64,000 nucleotides of DNA from Stappia indica (GTDB lineage Bacteria; Pseudomonadota; Alphaproteobacteria; Rhizobiales; Stappiaceae). The notes below the pieces were generated by a model. The model saw only the letters and a list, made by a program, of their open reading frames with translations. It ran no database searches and had not been told where the DNA came from. The DNA is taken from contig NZ_CP046908.1 in assembly GCF_009789575.1 (NCBI RefSeq), forward strand, positions 930,001 to 994,000, in the 5' to 3' direction. Both the position numbers and the translations under genes were made by a program. Shown here piece by piece: positions 35,331 through 47,020 of this stretch. The number at the start of each line of letters is the position of its first letter. Position 1 is the stretch's first letter.

Positions 35331-36755
35331 ATGAGCGGCGCAACCCCGGCAACCGCACCTGCGATCTCGCGGGAGATCCCGGCCGCGCCCGACATCGAGA
35401 CCGACGTGCTGGTGATCGGTGCGGGTGCCTGCGGCCTCACCGCGGCGCTGGCCGCACACGATGCCGGCGCCGAGGTGGTGGTGGTGGAGCGCGACGCCTC
35501 GCCCTCCGGCTCGACGTCGATGTCTTCGGGCTTCATCCCGGCGCCGGCAACGGCCGCGCAGCGCGCGGCGGGCATCTCCGACGACGACGCCGGGCGCTTT
35601 GCCGCCGACATCCAGGCCAAGGCCAAGGGGACAGCCAACGAGGCGCTGGTCTCTATTGCCGCCCGCGAGATCGGGCCGGCGCTCGACTGGCTCGCCGATG
35701 CGCATGGCCTGGAATGGCAGGTGCTGACCGACTTCCTCTATCCCGGCCACAGCCGCCACCGCATGCATGCGGTGCCCGAGCGCACCGGCGAGGCGCTGCT
35801 CGCCCGCCTCATCGCCGCCCTCGAGGCCGCCGGCATTCCGCTGGTCACCGAGGCGCGGGCGCAGGTGCTGCATCTGGGCGAGGCCCGCGCGTTGCGCGCG
35901 GTGACGCTGGCCCGGCCGGGCGGCACGCGCGAGACCATCGCCTGCAAGGCCCTGGTGCTGGCCTGCAACGGCTATGGCGGCAACCCGGAACTCGTTGCCC
36001 GGCACATCCCCGGCATGGCCGGCGCGCTCTATTACGGCCACGCGGGCAATACCGGCGATGCCGTGCTGTGGGGCGAGGCGATGGGCGCGGCGCGCTGGCA
36101 GTTGAGCGGCTGCCAGGGCCATGGCTCGCTCGCCCATCCGCATGGGGTGCTGATCTCATGGGCGCTGATGATGGAAGGCGCGATCCAGGTCAACGCGGAC
36201 GGCCGGCGCTTTTCCAACGAGCATGGCGGCTATTCCGAGCAGGCCGTCAACGTGCTGGCCCAGCCCGGCGGCATCGCCTGGAACATCCTCGACGCGCGGC
36301 TCCACGCCTTCGCGCAAGGCTTTCCGGACTATCGCGATGCGATGGCGGCCGGCGCGATCCGCGAGGCGGGCGACATCGCCGCCCTTGCGGCTGTCACCGG
36401 CCTTGCCGAGAGCGCGCTGCGCGAGACGCTGGAGACGGTCGCGGAGTTTGCGGCGGGCCGCAAGGCCGACCCGTTCGGGCGCGATTTCACCGGCCGTCCG
36501 GCACTGCAGGCGCCGTTCTTTGCGGTGAAGGTGACCGGCGCGCTGTTCCACACCCAAGGCGGGCTCGGCATCGACGGGAGCGCAAGGGTGCTGGCCGAGG
36601 ACGGGACGCCGTTCGCCAACCTCTTCGCCGCCGGAGGGGCCGCCTGCGGCGTATCGGGACCGGACATTTCCGGGTATCTGTCCGGCAATGGGCTGCTGAC
36701 CGCCATCGCCTTCGGCCGCGTTGCCGGACATTCAGCGGCTAGCCTCAGGAGCTGA
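35331..36755 (+). CDS. Flavoprotein of the fumarate reductase/TcuA/ketosteroid dehydrogenase family
   Basis: A 474-residue FAD-dependent oxidoreductase (PF00890). The dinucleotide fold is ETDVLVIGAGACGLTAALAAHDAG (near residue 22) with SGSTSMSSGF, the flavin-binding Ser/Thr-rich loop, and GGAACGVSGPDISGYLSGNGLL at the C-terminus. Family members oxidise or reduce the C-C bond next to a carbonyl or carboxylate: fumarate reductase, tricarballylate dehydrogenase TcuA, ketosteroid dehydrogenases. In this cluster a dehydrogenase that turns a substituted succinate (or succinimide) into the maleate-type substrate of the hydro-lyase would fit. It is the last plus-strand gene of the cluster; its end overlaps the convergent DAO gene by 11 bases. 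Confidence 0.9.
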   Translation: MSGATPATAPAISREIPAAPDIETDVLVIGAGACGLTAALAAHDAGAEVVVVERDASPSGSTSMSSGFIPAPATAAQRAAGISDDDAGRFAADIQAKAKGTANEALVSIAAREIGPALDWLADAHGLEWQVLTDFLYPGHSRHRMHAVPERTGEALLARLIAALEAAGIPLVTEARAQVLHLGEARALRAVTLARPGGTRETIACKALVLACNGYGGNPELVARHIPGMAGALYYGHAGNTGDAVLWGEAMGAARWQLSGCQGHGSLAHPHGVLISWALMMEGAIQVNADGRRFSNEHGGYSEQAVNVLAQPGGIAWNILDARLHAFAQGFPDYRDAMAAGAIREAGDIAALAAVTGLAESALRETLETVAEFAAGRKADPFGRDFTGRPALQAPFFAVKVTGALFHTQGGLGIDGSARVLAEDGTPFANLFAAGGAACGVSGPDISGYLSGNGLLTAIAFGRVAGHSAASLRS

Positions 36756-37845
36756 AGCGGCCGGGATCGAGCGCGGCGACGACCGCCGGGGCGAGCGCGG
36801 GCGTGCGGCCAAGAATGAGGTCCGCCGCCAGCCGCGACAGGGCCGGCGAGGTCTGGATGCCGTAGCCGCCCTGCCCGGCGAGCCAGAGGAAGCCCTCCGC
36901 CGGGTCCGAAAAGCCGACGACCGGCGTGCGGTCGGGCGCGAAGGATCTGAGGCCCGCCCAGCTGCGCTCGACGCGCGTCACCGAGACGGTCGTCGCCTTC
37001 TCGAACCGGTCGAGCCCTTCGGCCAGAACCATGTCGTCCGGCCAGGCATCCTGCGGCTCCAGCGGATCCTCGTCGGCCGGCGAGACCAAGAGCTTGCCGG
37101 CCTCCGGCTTGGCGTACCAGGCCTCCGAGGCGCTGACCACCGCCGGCCAGGATGAAACGTCCATGCCCTCCGGGGCCGGCAGGATCGCCGCCGAGCGCCG
37201 GTAGGGCTGGATGCCGAGAGGCGACAGGCCAGCAAGACCGGCGACGGTGTCGGCCCAGGCGCCGGCCGCATTCACCAGCACCGGCGCCTCGTAGGTTTCG
37301 CTGCCCGCCTCGACCCGCCAGACGTCGCCCTTGCGGGAAATCGACGAGACGCGCGCGGAGGTGGCGAGCCGGCTGCCGGCATGACGGGCGGCGCGCAGAA
37401 AGGCCTGCAACAGCCGGTCGACGTCGATATCGGCCGCGCCCGCCTCATGGGCGGCGGCCACATGGTCCTGCGAGAGGATCGGGAAGAGCCGCCGCGCCTC
37501 GGCGACCGGGATCTCCTCCAGCCCGTCGGCGCCATCCAGATAGGCGGCGAAGCGCTCCATCTCGTCCGGCCTGGCGACGACCAGCTCGCCGCGCGGGCTG
37601 AGGAACCCGGTCTCGGCAAAGCCGCCGCCGCCGGCCAGAACCTCGACCGAGGCGCCGTTCAGCGCCCGCAAGGTGGCATTGCCGTAGTTGCGGATGAAGA
37701 TCGCCGCCGAGCGGCCCGTGGCGTGGCGGCCGGGCGCGTCTTCCATCTCCAGCACCACGGTGGAGCGCTCCGCGCCCAGATGCGCGGCAAGGCCGATGCC
37801 GGCAATGCCGCCGCCGATGATCAGGCAATCGCAGGTGATGGGCAT
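36745..37845 (-). CDS. FAD-dependent oxidoreductase, DAO (D-amino acid/glycine oxidase-like) family
   Basis: A 366-residue DAO-family flavoprotein (PF01266). The start at ATG 37845 follows AAGGAG and yields PITCDCLIIGGGIAGIGLAAHLG, the FAD-binding fold; an upstream ATG at 37896 lacks a site. Later blocks are GRSAAIFIRNYG, APVLVNAAGAWADTVAGLAG and the C-terminal FLWLAGQGGYGIQTSPALSRLAADL. This group oxidises secondary or primary amines of small molecules (sarcosine, glycine, D-amino acids) or acts as D-2-hydroxyacid dehydrogenase (LhgO/DadA-like). It converges on the catabolic cluster, so any functional link is uncertain. Confidence 0.88.
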   Translation of the reverse strand: MPITCDCLIIGGGIAGIGLAAHLGAERSTVVLEMEDAPGRHATGRSAAIFIRNYGNATLRALNGASVEVLAGGGGFAETGFLSPRGELVVARPDEMERFAAYLDGADGLEEIPVAEARRLFPILSQDHVAAAHEAGAADIDVDRLLQAFLRAARHAGSRLATSARVSSISRKGDVWRVEAGSETYEAPVLVNAAGAWADTVAGLAGLSPLGIQPYRRSAAILPAPEGMDVSSWPAVVSASEAWYAKPEAGKLLVSPADEDPLEPQDAWPDDMVLAEGLDRFEKATTVSVTRVERSWAGLRSFAPDRTPVVGFSDPAEGFLWLAGQGGYGIQTSPALSRLAADLILGRTPALAPAVVAALDPGRFSS

Positions 37846-37929
37846 GGCGCAGCTCCTTGGGCAAGATTCGGCCATGATACTGGCACGCATGAACAATTCC
37901 GGGAAAGGGGCGCCGGGAAAGGCTTGCCC

Positions 37930-38823
37930 TCACGTCGCGTCGGCAGGCACTTCCAGCGCTTGAAGGAAGGCGCGCGCGGCCGGGGAGAGGTGCCGGGCGC
38001 GGTGGCGCAGCACGAAGAAGGGGCGCGGCGGCAGGCTGAGCTCCAGCGCCGAAAGCTGGCCCGAGCGCACCGCCCCTTCCGCCACCAGCGAGGACAGGAC
38101 GGCAGCGCCCGCCCCGGCCTCGACGGCGCTGCGCAGCGCCTCGTTGGAGGGGAGCTCCATCGAGATCCGCAGGTCGGCGGGCGCAAGGCCGAAGCTTTTC
38201 GCCAGCCGCTCCAGCATCAGGCCTGTGCCGGAGCCGGCCTCGCGGGCAACGAAGGTCAGCGCCTTCAAGGCATCGGCATTGACGATACCGCGCCGGGCGA
38301 CGGGATGGTCGCGCGGCAGCACCAGCACCATGCGGTCGTGGCCCACCTCCGCCGGCGACAGGCCCGGATCGGCCACCGGCCCCTCGACCAGGCCGAGATC
38401 GGCCTCGCCCTCGCGGGTCCAGGCGGCGACCTGCTCGCTGTTGCCGATGGAAAGCGCGACACCGAGATGGGGATGGACTTCGCGAAACGCCTTCAGCCGG
38501 GCCGGCAGCCAGTAGTTTCCGACCGTCTGGCTGGCGGCAAGGCGGACGCTGCCGCGCCTGAGGCCGGCAAGATCGGCCAGCACCTCGCCGGCCGCCTCGG
38601 CCCGGGCAAGCACGGCGCGCGCCTCGCCGAGGAACACCCGGCCCGCCTCGGTCAGTCGGATGTTGCGGCCGACCCGGTCGAACAGGCGCACGTCGTGGCG
38701 CGCCTCCAGCGCGGCGATGGCTGCGCTGATCGTCGACTGGGTGAGATTGAGCGCCTCGGCCGCGCGGGTGACGTGCTCGCGCTCGGCCGCCGCCACGAAG
38801 ATCCGCAACTGTTCCAGCGTCAT
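37930..38823 (-). CDS. LysR-family regulator, CysL/YeiE-like
   Basis: A 297-residue LysR-type regulator with the winged HTH in residues 1-60 (TLEQLRIFVAAAEREHVTRAAEALNLTQSTISAAIAALEARH). The effector domain includes VRLAASQTVGNYWLPARLKAFREVHP. This sequence type is the CysL/YeiE group, which in many bacteria controls the adjacent YeiH-type gene. It is 19 bases downstream of the yeiH-like gene on the same strand, so the two are cotranscribed and the regulator would control its own operon. Confidence 0.92.
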   Translation of the reverse strand: MTLEQLRIFVAAAEREHVTRAAEALNLTQSTISAAIAALEARHDVRLFDRVGRNIRLTEAGRVFLGEARAVLARAEAAGEVLADLAGLRRGSVRLAASQTVGNYWLPARLKAFREVHPHLGVALSIGNSEQVAAWTREGEADLGLVEGPVADPGLSPAEVGHDRMVLVLPRDHPVARRGIVNADALKALTFVAREAGSGTGLMLERLAKSFGLAPADLRISMELPSNEALRSAVEAGAGAAVLSSLVAEGAVRSGQLSALELSLPPRPFFVLRHRARHLSPAARAFLQALEVPADAT

Positions 38824-38842
38824 CGCGCCCTGCCCGAAATGG

Positions 38843-39889
38843 TCACATCCAGACGGTCACCATTAGCAGGGAGATCGCGGCGATGAACAGGGCGGCGATG
38901 GCGGCAAGCAGCAAGGGGCGGATGCCGCGGGCGCGGATTTCGCCCAGATCCGTGGACAGACCGAGGCCGGCAAGCGCCATGGTCATCAGGAAGGTGGTCG
39001 CCTCGCCCGCACCCGTGCGGGCCGCCTCGGGCAGTTCCAGGCTGCTGGCAACCAGCACCATGGCGAGGAAGCCGAAGACGAACCACGGCACGGGAAGGCG
39101 GGCGGCAACGCCCTCGCCCGCTCCGTCCTTCGCCCGGCCGCGCCGGCACCAGGCGGCAAGAAGCAGCACCATCGGCGCCAGCAGCAGGACGCGCGAGAGC
39201 TTGGCGACCATCGCTGCCTCGCCGGCTTCCGCCGAGTGTCGGAAGCCGGCGCCCGCCACCTGCGCCACCTCGTGCACCGAGGCACCGACGAAGAGGCCGT
39301 AGCCGGCCGCATCCAGCCCGGCGAGCGGCGGCACCAAAGGCATCAAGACCATGGCGAGCGTGCCGAACAGGGTGACGCAGGCGACCGCATAGGCCGTGTC
39401 GCCCGCTCCCGCGCCCGTCGCCGAGCGGGTGGCGGCAACGGCCGAGGCGCCGCAGATCGAGGTGCCGGCGGCGATCAGCCGGGCAAGGTCCGGCGCAACG
39501 CCGAGCAGCCGGCCGGCCCACAGGGTCAGCGCGAAGGTGGCGACGAGCGCGGTCGCGGTGACGGCCAGTCCGCCGAGCCCGAGCGACAGGAGATCGGCCA
39601 GCGTCAGCTGCAGGCCGAGCAGAACGACGGCGGCGCGCAGCAGCGTCACCGCGGACAGGCGCACGCCCGGAACGACGCCCTCCGGCAGCGGCATCGCCGC
39701 GCGGATAACCAGCCCGAGCGCCATCGCCAGCGCCATCGGCCCGAGCAGGTCGAGACCGGGGACAAGCCGCAGGCCCTTGCCGGCGAGCGCAAGCAGGACG
39801 CACAGCAGGACGCCGGGCAAAACGAGACCGAAATTTGCGACAGATTTTGCAAATTTCGTCTCAATATTCGAGATTCCGGCGAAACTCAT
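38843..39889 (-). CDS. YeiH/UPF0324 family putative sulfate exporter
   Basis: A 348-residue membrane protein with about ten helices. Family blocks are PGVLLCVLLALAGKGL, LRAAVVLLGLQLTLADLLSLG, AAGTSICGASAVAATR and ASVHEVAQVAGAGF. UPF0324 proteins are called putative sulfate exporters on genetic grounds; the transported species is often sulfite/sulfate or unknown. It is first in a two-gene operon with the CysL-like regulator. A palindrome about 63 bases upstream is a candidate regulator site. Confidence 0.92.
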   Translation of the reverse strand: MSFAGISNIETKFAKSVANFGLVLPGVLLCVLLALAGKGLRLVPGLDLLGPMALAMALGLVIRAAMPLPEGVVPGVRLSAVTLLRAAVVLLGLQLTLADLLSLGLGGLAVTATALVATFALTLWAGRLLGVAPDLARLIAAGTSICGASAVAATRSATGAGAGDTAYAVACVTLFGTLAMVLMPLVPPLAGLDAAGYGLFVGASVHEVAQVAGAGFRHSAEAGEAAMVAKLSRVLLLAPMVLLLAAWCRRGRAKDGAGEGVAARLPVPWFVFGFLAMVLVASSLELPEAARTGAGEATTFLMTMALAGLGLSTDLGEIRARGIRPLLLAAIAALFIAAISLLMVTVWM

Positions 39890-39951
39890 GCCTTGCCTCC
39901 TGCAATTTCGACGCAGGATGGCAGCGAAGTTTCATTCGCACAAACTGATTG

Positions 39952-39975
39952 TTTTCGTGATTATGATCGAGAAAA
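39952..39975. promoter_or_regulatory. Candidate LysR operator upstream of the YeiH gene
   Basis: An interrupted palindrome in an AT-rich stretch: TTTTC-nn-GAT, four central bases, ATC-nn-GAAAA. It starts 63 bases upstream of the YeiH start codon, the usual place for a LysR recognition site. Binding by the neighbouring CysL-like regulator is inferred from position only. Confidence 0.45.
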
Positions 39976-40146
39976 TCGATTGATCGGATCAGGTCCGGAG
40001 CAAATGACCCCACCGCCCTCGGTTGGCGGTCCTGTCAGGCGGAGTTATCCCCGCATCGCCCGCCGCGTCCGGGCGGACTTGTCCCCGCCGGCCGGGACTT
40101 GCGCCAGCCTGTGCAGGCGTCTTCCCGGGCAAGGCGAGGAGGTGGC

Positions 40147-40345
40147 GAGAGGGAGCGCGGAAGGGACTGCGCGCCCTGACCGCTGCTCTGGCAGCCAATA
40201 GGCCCCGGCTCTGCGCTTGCGCGCGGCCGGGGTGACGGACGAGGGGATGCGAGGCCGTGCCTCTTTCTCAGGACGCCCTCCCGGCCGCAGGCGAAGCCGG
40301 AGAGCCGGGAACCATTGGCACCTTCGGCAGGAGCAAGGCGGAGCC
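40147..40345. repeat. Dispersed intergenic repeat, copy 1
   Basis: The 473-base gap 39890-40362 holds no convincing gene. Beyond the YeiH promoter it consists of a mosaic repeat whose blocks reappear in the same order and orientation at 46425-46650: AGGGAGCG, CTCTGGCA, CCAATAGGCCCCGG, GGCCGGGGTGACGG, GGATGCGAGGCCGTGC, CCCGGCCGCAGGCGAAGCCG, GAGAGCCGGGA, CCATTGGCA and TCGGCAGG. The segment CCCGGC...GCCGGAGAGCCGGG can fold. Short frames inside it are not protein-like. Confidence 0.8.
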
Positions 40346-40362
40346 CCTGCCCTGCCGCGCCG

Positions 40363-41349
40363 TCACATCACCGGCAGGATGCGCGACGAGGTGGACTGGC
40401 CGGTCCTGGCCGAGGCGGTCTCGAAGGCGAGGATCGCGGCGGCAAGATCCTCCAGCGCCGCGCCGACCGACTTGAACAGGGTGATGTCGTCGGCCTGGCG
40501 CAGGACCGCATGGGTGCCACGGGTGAGATCGAACAGGTCGGCCTCGATGCCGTCCTCGGCGAGCGCGCCGGAGGTCAGCGCCTGGACGATGTCGCCCGCC
40601 TCCTTCGTTGCGCCCTCGCGGGTGTCGACGAAGACCCGGGCCCGCGAGACGGCTTCGTCGTCGCTCTCGCGCATGGTCGGCTTGAACGCGCCAACGAGAT
40701 CGAGATGGCTGCCCGGCTTCAGCCAGGCGCCCTGGACCAGCGGCGCCTCGGACAAGGTGGCGCAGCTGACGATGTCGGCATCGCGCACGGCCTCCTCCAG
40801 GTTGTCCGCCGGCTGGGCGAGAATGTCGAGCTCCCCGGCGATCTCTTCGGCAACCGCTCGCGCCTTTTCCGGATCGCGGCCCCAGACCGCGACCCGCGAC
40901 AGCGGCCGCACCGAGGCGTGGGCGGCGGCAAGGTTGCGCGACAGGCGGCCGGTGCCGACCACCAGCAGATGGCGGGCGTCCTGGCGCGCCAGATAGTCGG
41001 CGGCGAGCGCGGAGGCCGCCGCCGTGCGCCGGGCGGTGAGTTCGCCGCCGTCGATCATCGCCACCATCTCGCCGGTGCGGGCATCGTTGAGCAGGTAGCT
41101 GGCCATCACCGCCGGCAGGCCGCGCGCGCCGTTGCCCGGCACCACCGTCGCCAGCTTGGTGCCGAGATAGCGCCCCGGCACCCAGGCCGGCATCAGGAGC
41201 AGCGTGCCGTCCGCCTCGCCCGGCACCTGGAAATCATGGTGATGGCGCACCGGGCTTTCGCAGCCGTCGCGGAACATCGTCCGCAGCGCCTCGATCAGCG
41301 GCCGCCATTCGAGAGCGGCGCGGGTGGCATCCGGATCGAGATGCAGCAT
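40363..41349 (-). CDS. Ornithine cyclodeaminase/mu-crystallin family protein
   Basis: A 328-residue NAD(P)-binding protein of the OCD/mu-crystallin family (PF02423). The start at ATG 41349 follows GGAGG; the frame upstream to 41517 is Arg/Pro-rich and lacks a site. Blocks: MPAWVPGRYLGTKLATVVPGNG, DGGELTARRTAAASALAADYL, LLVVGTGRLSRNLAAAHA and GSHLDLVGAFKPTMRESDD. Members deaminate ornithine to proline, reduce ketimines, or dehydrogenate alanine or opines. The second Arg-Thr-Ala block is normal for the family. It is a monocistronic minus-strand gene, so no context helps to choose a substrate. Confidence 0.9.
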   Translation of the reverse strand: MLHLDPDATRAALEWRPLIEALRTMFRDGCESPVRHHHDFQVPGEADGTLLLMPAWVPGRYLGTKLATVVPGNGARGLPAVMASYLLNDARTGEMVAMIDGGELTARRTAAASALAADYLARQDARHLLVVGTGRLSRNLAAAHASVRPLSRVAVWGRDPEKARAVAEEIAGELDILAQPADNLEEAVRDADIVSCATLSEAPLVQGAWLKPGSHLDLVGAFKPTMRESDDEAVSRARVFVDTREGATKEAGDIVQALTSGALAEDGIEADLFDLTRGTHAVLRQADDITLFKSVGAALEDLAAAILAFETASARTGQSTSSRILPVM

Positions 41350-41539
41350 GGGAGCCTCCGTGAGGGACCGGGAAGGATACGGGCGGACGGGAACGTCCGC
41401 CGGCTGGGCCAGCATGGTTGCACGCCAAACCCGGCGGCGCCAAGGCAGGATCGCCGCAACGGGGCAGCCCAGAGCGGGAGGTCGACGCGGGAGACCCGTG
41501 ACGCACGCCGCCGACAAGGCCGGCGCGCCGGGCGAAGCG

Positions 41540-41571
41540 AAAAAAGCCGCCCCGAAACAGGCCGGGGCGGC
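41540..41571 (-). terminator. Rho-independent terminator after ssb
   Basis: On the minus strand GCCGCCCC / GGGGCGGC forms an 8-bp stem with a 10-base loop and is followed by TTTTTT (41540-41545). It lies about 55 bases beyond the ssb stop codon. Confidence 0.88.
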
Positions 41572-41624
41572 ACATGTCAGGTCTCGCCGGATGCGGGCCG
41601 AATGCGGCCCGGATCAAGGCTTGC

Positions 41625-42209
41625 TCAGAACGGGATCTCGTCGTCCATGTCCGAGCCGCCGCCGAAGCCGCCGCCAGAACCACCGGACCCGCCGCCGGAG
41701 CCGCCCGAGCCGCCGCCATACCCACCGCCCGAACCGCCGCCATAGCCGCCGCCCGAACCGCCACCGTAGCCGCCGCCGGAGCCGCCCTCATAGCCGCCGC
41801 CAGAACCGCCGCCTTCGACAGAGCGGCCGCCGCCGCCACCGCCACCGCCGCCCTCGCCGCGACCGTCGAGCATGGTCAGCGTCGAGTTGAAGCCCTGCAG
41901 CACGACTTCCGTGGAATAGCGCTCCTGGCCGGACTGGTCCTGCCACTTGCGGGTCTGCAGCTGGCCCTCGATATAGACCTTGGAGCCCTTGCGCAGATAG
42001 TTTTCGGCGACCTTGGCCAGGCCTTCGTTGAAGATCACCACGCGGTGCCACTCGGTGCGCTCCTTGCGCTCGCCCGAGCTGCGGTCCCGCCAGGTCTCCG
42101 AGGTGGCGATGCGCAAGTTGACCACCGGGCGCCCGTCCTGCATCCGGCGGACCTCCGGATCGGCTCCCAGATTGCCCACCAGGATCACCTTGTTGACGCT
42201 TCCCGACAT
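41625..42209 (-). CDS. ssb: Single-stranded DNA-binding protein SSB
   Basis: A 194-residue SSB. The OB fold is residues 1 to about 112 ([57 protein letters not shown]). The linker from about 117 to 183 is nearly pure Gly/Ser with a repeated GGGY-GGGSG pattern and a single run of nine Gly. The acidic tip is DMDDEIPF, the docking peptide for repair and replication partners. AAGGAGA precedes the ATG. It is divergent from uvrA, with an SOS box between them, and a terminator follows. Confidence 0.98.
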   Translation of the reverse strand: MSGSVNKVILVGNLGADPEVRRMQDGRPVVNLRIATSETWRDRSSGERKERTEWHRVVIFNEGLAKVAENYLRKGSKVYIEGQLQTRKWQDQSGQERYSTEVVLQGFNSTLTMLDGRGEGGGGGGGGGRSVEGGGSGGGYEGGSGGGYGGGSGGGYGGGSGGGYGGGSGGSGGGSGGSGGGFGGGSDMDDEIPF

Positions 42210-42620
42210 TGTCGTCTCCTTGCCTGCCGGACGTTGCCGGCCTGTCCCTGAGCCGGCCGCTGTCCGGCCAGGCTCGTCGATGTGAGGCGGCCCGCCGACA
42301 GCAGCGGCGGGATCCCTTCATTGCATGCGGCACGCCCGCGCGCGCCGCATGGAGCGAACGGGAGGCCGGTGTTCATCCCGTGGACCTTAGCCCCGGGCAG
42401 GAGCCCGGCGAAAGGCCCGCGACCCGCGAACTGCGGTCCCGGCCCGCTTTTTGCGCGCACGCAGCCCGCTTTTCCACACGCTTTGTCGCAAAGGCGCCAG
42501 ACGCGGGACCAAGACGCGGGCACATGACGCGGGCACATGACGCAGGCGCGTGGAGCAGGACGCCCCTTGCCCGACCCGCCCGCCCGCACCACATGCGGTC
42601 AATCTTGCGCGACAGTATAT

Positions 42621-42635
42621 GTTCCTGATATGTTC
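42621..42635. promoter_or_regulatory. LexA (SOS) box between ssb and uvrA
   Basis: GTTC-CTGATAT-GTTC is an exact match to the alphaproteobacterial LexA operator GTTC-N7-GTTC. TTGCGC (42604-42609) and GATATG (42627-42632), 17 bases apart, could be the uvrA -35 and -10, with the box covering the -10. The 757-base gap 42210-42966 otherwise holds no convincing gene, leaving a leader of over 300 bases before uvrA and over 400 before ssb. Confidence 0.85.
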
Positions 42636-42966
42636 ACGCAATCGGATTCGGGATCGCCTGCGTAGAGATCTTTCGGAAAACGACCTGCCCCACCGGCGCC
42701 GGATGCGGAGCCGTTCGGACCCTTGGGAATCGCCCTGGCGGAATCGACGGATGCCGGTGCATGTCGTAGAAGGGCGGTGCTGTCGCCCGCTCCGCACGGC
42801 ACTCCCGGCCGTGCCGGCCACGCTTCACCCCCGGACCGCCGGGGCGCTTGTCATTCCCGGCCTGGGCCGGGCCGTTTCACTTAAGCTGCCGCCGGCCCGC
42901 GCCCTCCCGCGCGGGGGCTGGCAGCCCTTCCAGACGCCGCAAGGCCGTCATCCAGGAACCGCACGC

Positions 42967-45927
<2,961 letters not shown>

Positions 45928-46093
45928 ACGCTTGGCCCCTGGCGGGCGAGGACGGCGGACGTGCGGGTAGCAGAGAAGCCGGTTACCTGTGCACGCCGCC
46001 ACAGCCGCCGCACGACCACCTGACCGACCGCGTCGACGCCGTGAAGCGGAAAGATGTTCTTGGCCAGAGCCAGACCAATTTGCTAATGTTCAT

Positions 46094-46175
46094 GGTGGAC
46101 GGCCCTCTTGTTGGTGGCGTTCTTGCAACGACCCCGTTTTGGCACATTCGATGCCGTGGAGAAGGGCCGTCCACC
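46094..46175. repeat. Long inverted repeat downstream of uvrA
   Basis: GGTGGACGGCCCT at 46094-46106 is complementary to AGGGCCGTCCACC at 46163-46175, a perfect 13-bp stem around a 56-base spacer. It lies in the 779-base gap 45928-46706, which has no convincing gene, about 165 bases after the uvrA stop. It may be a structured RNA, a REP-like element or a recombination remnant; no T-run marks it as a terminator. Confidence 0.6.
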
Positions 46176-46424
46176 CCATCATTCCGACCGCAGGCGTAGC
46201 CGCGAACCGGGGAGGCACGGCGCTGCGACCCTTGCCGAGCCCAGCCACCGACGCCCTCGGCTCGCCGGTCCCGGCTCGGCGCTTGCGCGCCGTCCGGGAA
46301 GACGCGGGGAAAGGACTGCGCGCGGGATGGCGGGCGAAACGGGGATACTGTCCGGCCGCAGGCGCTGCTCACCCTTTCGTCGGCTGCGCCGACATCTCCC
46401 CCTCATCTCTTCTTGTTGGGGGAT

Positions 46425-46650
46425 GGCGATAGGGAGCGTGGAAAGGCCTGCGCGCCTAACCGCCGCTCTGGCAACCAATAGGCCCCGGCGCGCGCTTACG
46501 CTTGGCCGGGGTGACGGCCGAGAGGATGCGAGGCCGTGCGCCACCCACGGGGCGTCATCCCGGCCCTGCCTCACCCTCGGACGTCATCCCGGCCGCAGGC
46601 GAAGCCGGAGAGCCGGGATCCATTGGCAACCTCGGCAGGTGTGAGGCGGA
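46425..46650. repeat. Dispersed intergenic repeat, copy 2
   Basis: The second copy of the mosaic repeat found at 40147-40345, same orientation. It differs by an extra inserted duplication of the GTCATCCCGGCC block (46548-46588), so the module has two such blocks in tandem. A third, more decayed set of blocks (CGCAGGCGTAGCCG, GGAAGACGCGGGGAAAGGACTGCGCG) precedes it at 46185-46330. No gene is visible in it. Confidence 0.78.
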
Positions 46651-46706
46651 AAGGCTTCTCGTCGCATCCATCAGGCATGGTGATGAAGGCGCCTCAACCG
46701 ACTTTT

Positions 46707-46943
46707 TTATTTATAACCGTCGCTTTTCAGCTTCTTCATCCACTTTTCGAAATTCGCAGCGCCCCCGGCTCCAAGTCGCTTCTGAGGTCCCGACTTGAAG
46801 AAGGACACACGCTCGGCGATGAAGCAGCCCGCATTCGAGCAATTCAAGGTATAGGATTTTCCATCCTTCTTCAGGACAGCGTTGCCTGCCATGGCAGAGG
46901 CGGGAAGCACCAAGAGAAAGAGCACAAAAAACAACCGTCTCAT
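46707..46943 (-). CDS. Small secreted protein, hypothetical
   Basis: A 78-residue protein with a textbook Sec signal peptide (MRRLFFVLFLLVLPASAMAG, cleaved near residue 19). The mature peptide of about 59 residues is basic and contains two Cys (NCSNAGCF) that could form a periplasmic disulfide. It begins NAVLKKDGKSYTLNCSNAGC and ends with a Lys-rich stretch (KWMKKLKSDGYK). Base composition is notably AT-richer than the neighbours, which suggests acquisition or relaxed selection. It stands alone after the repeat region. No family recognised. Confidence 0.75.
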   Translation of the reverse strand: MRRLFFVLFLLVLPASAMAGNAVLKKDGKSYTLNCSNAGCFIAERVSFFKSGPQKRLGAGGAANFEKWMKKLKSDGYK

Positions 46944-47020
46944 CGAATTCTCCAGTATCTCAAGATTGAAAACACCTCGATCAAACGACGCCTCCTTGTG
47001 CGTGTCAAGAAAATCGGGGC

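Noticed and set aside
30927-37845. Creatinine/N-methylhydantoin route (HyuAB, N-carbamoylsarcosine amidase, sarcosine oxidase)
   Set aside because: The isochorismatase-fold protein lacks the Cys of N-carbamoylsarcosine amidase, the DAO gene is on the other strand, and the hydro-lyase and lyase have no place in that route.
41690-41860. CRISPR-like or tandem repeat array
   Set aside because: The repeats are codons of the Gly/Ser linker of SSB, in frame and without spacers.
42636-42966. Riboswitch in the uvrA leader
   Set aside because: No recognisable conserved riboswitch core or terminator/antiterminator pair could be found.
46177-46640. Small proteins in the uvrA downstream gap
   Set aside because: Frames are Arg/Pro/Ala-rich, lie within dispersed repeats and have no ribosome-binding sites.
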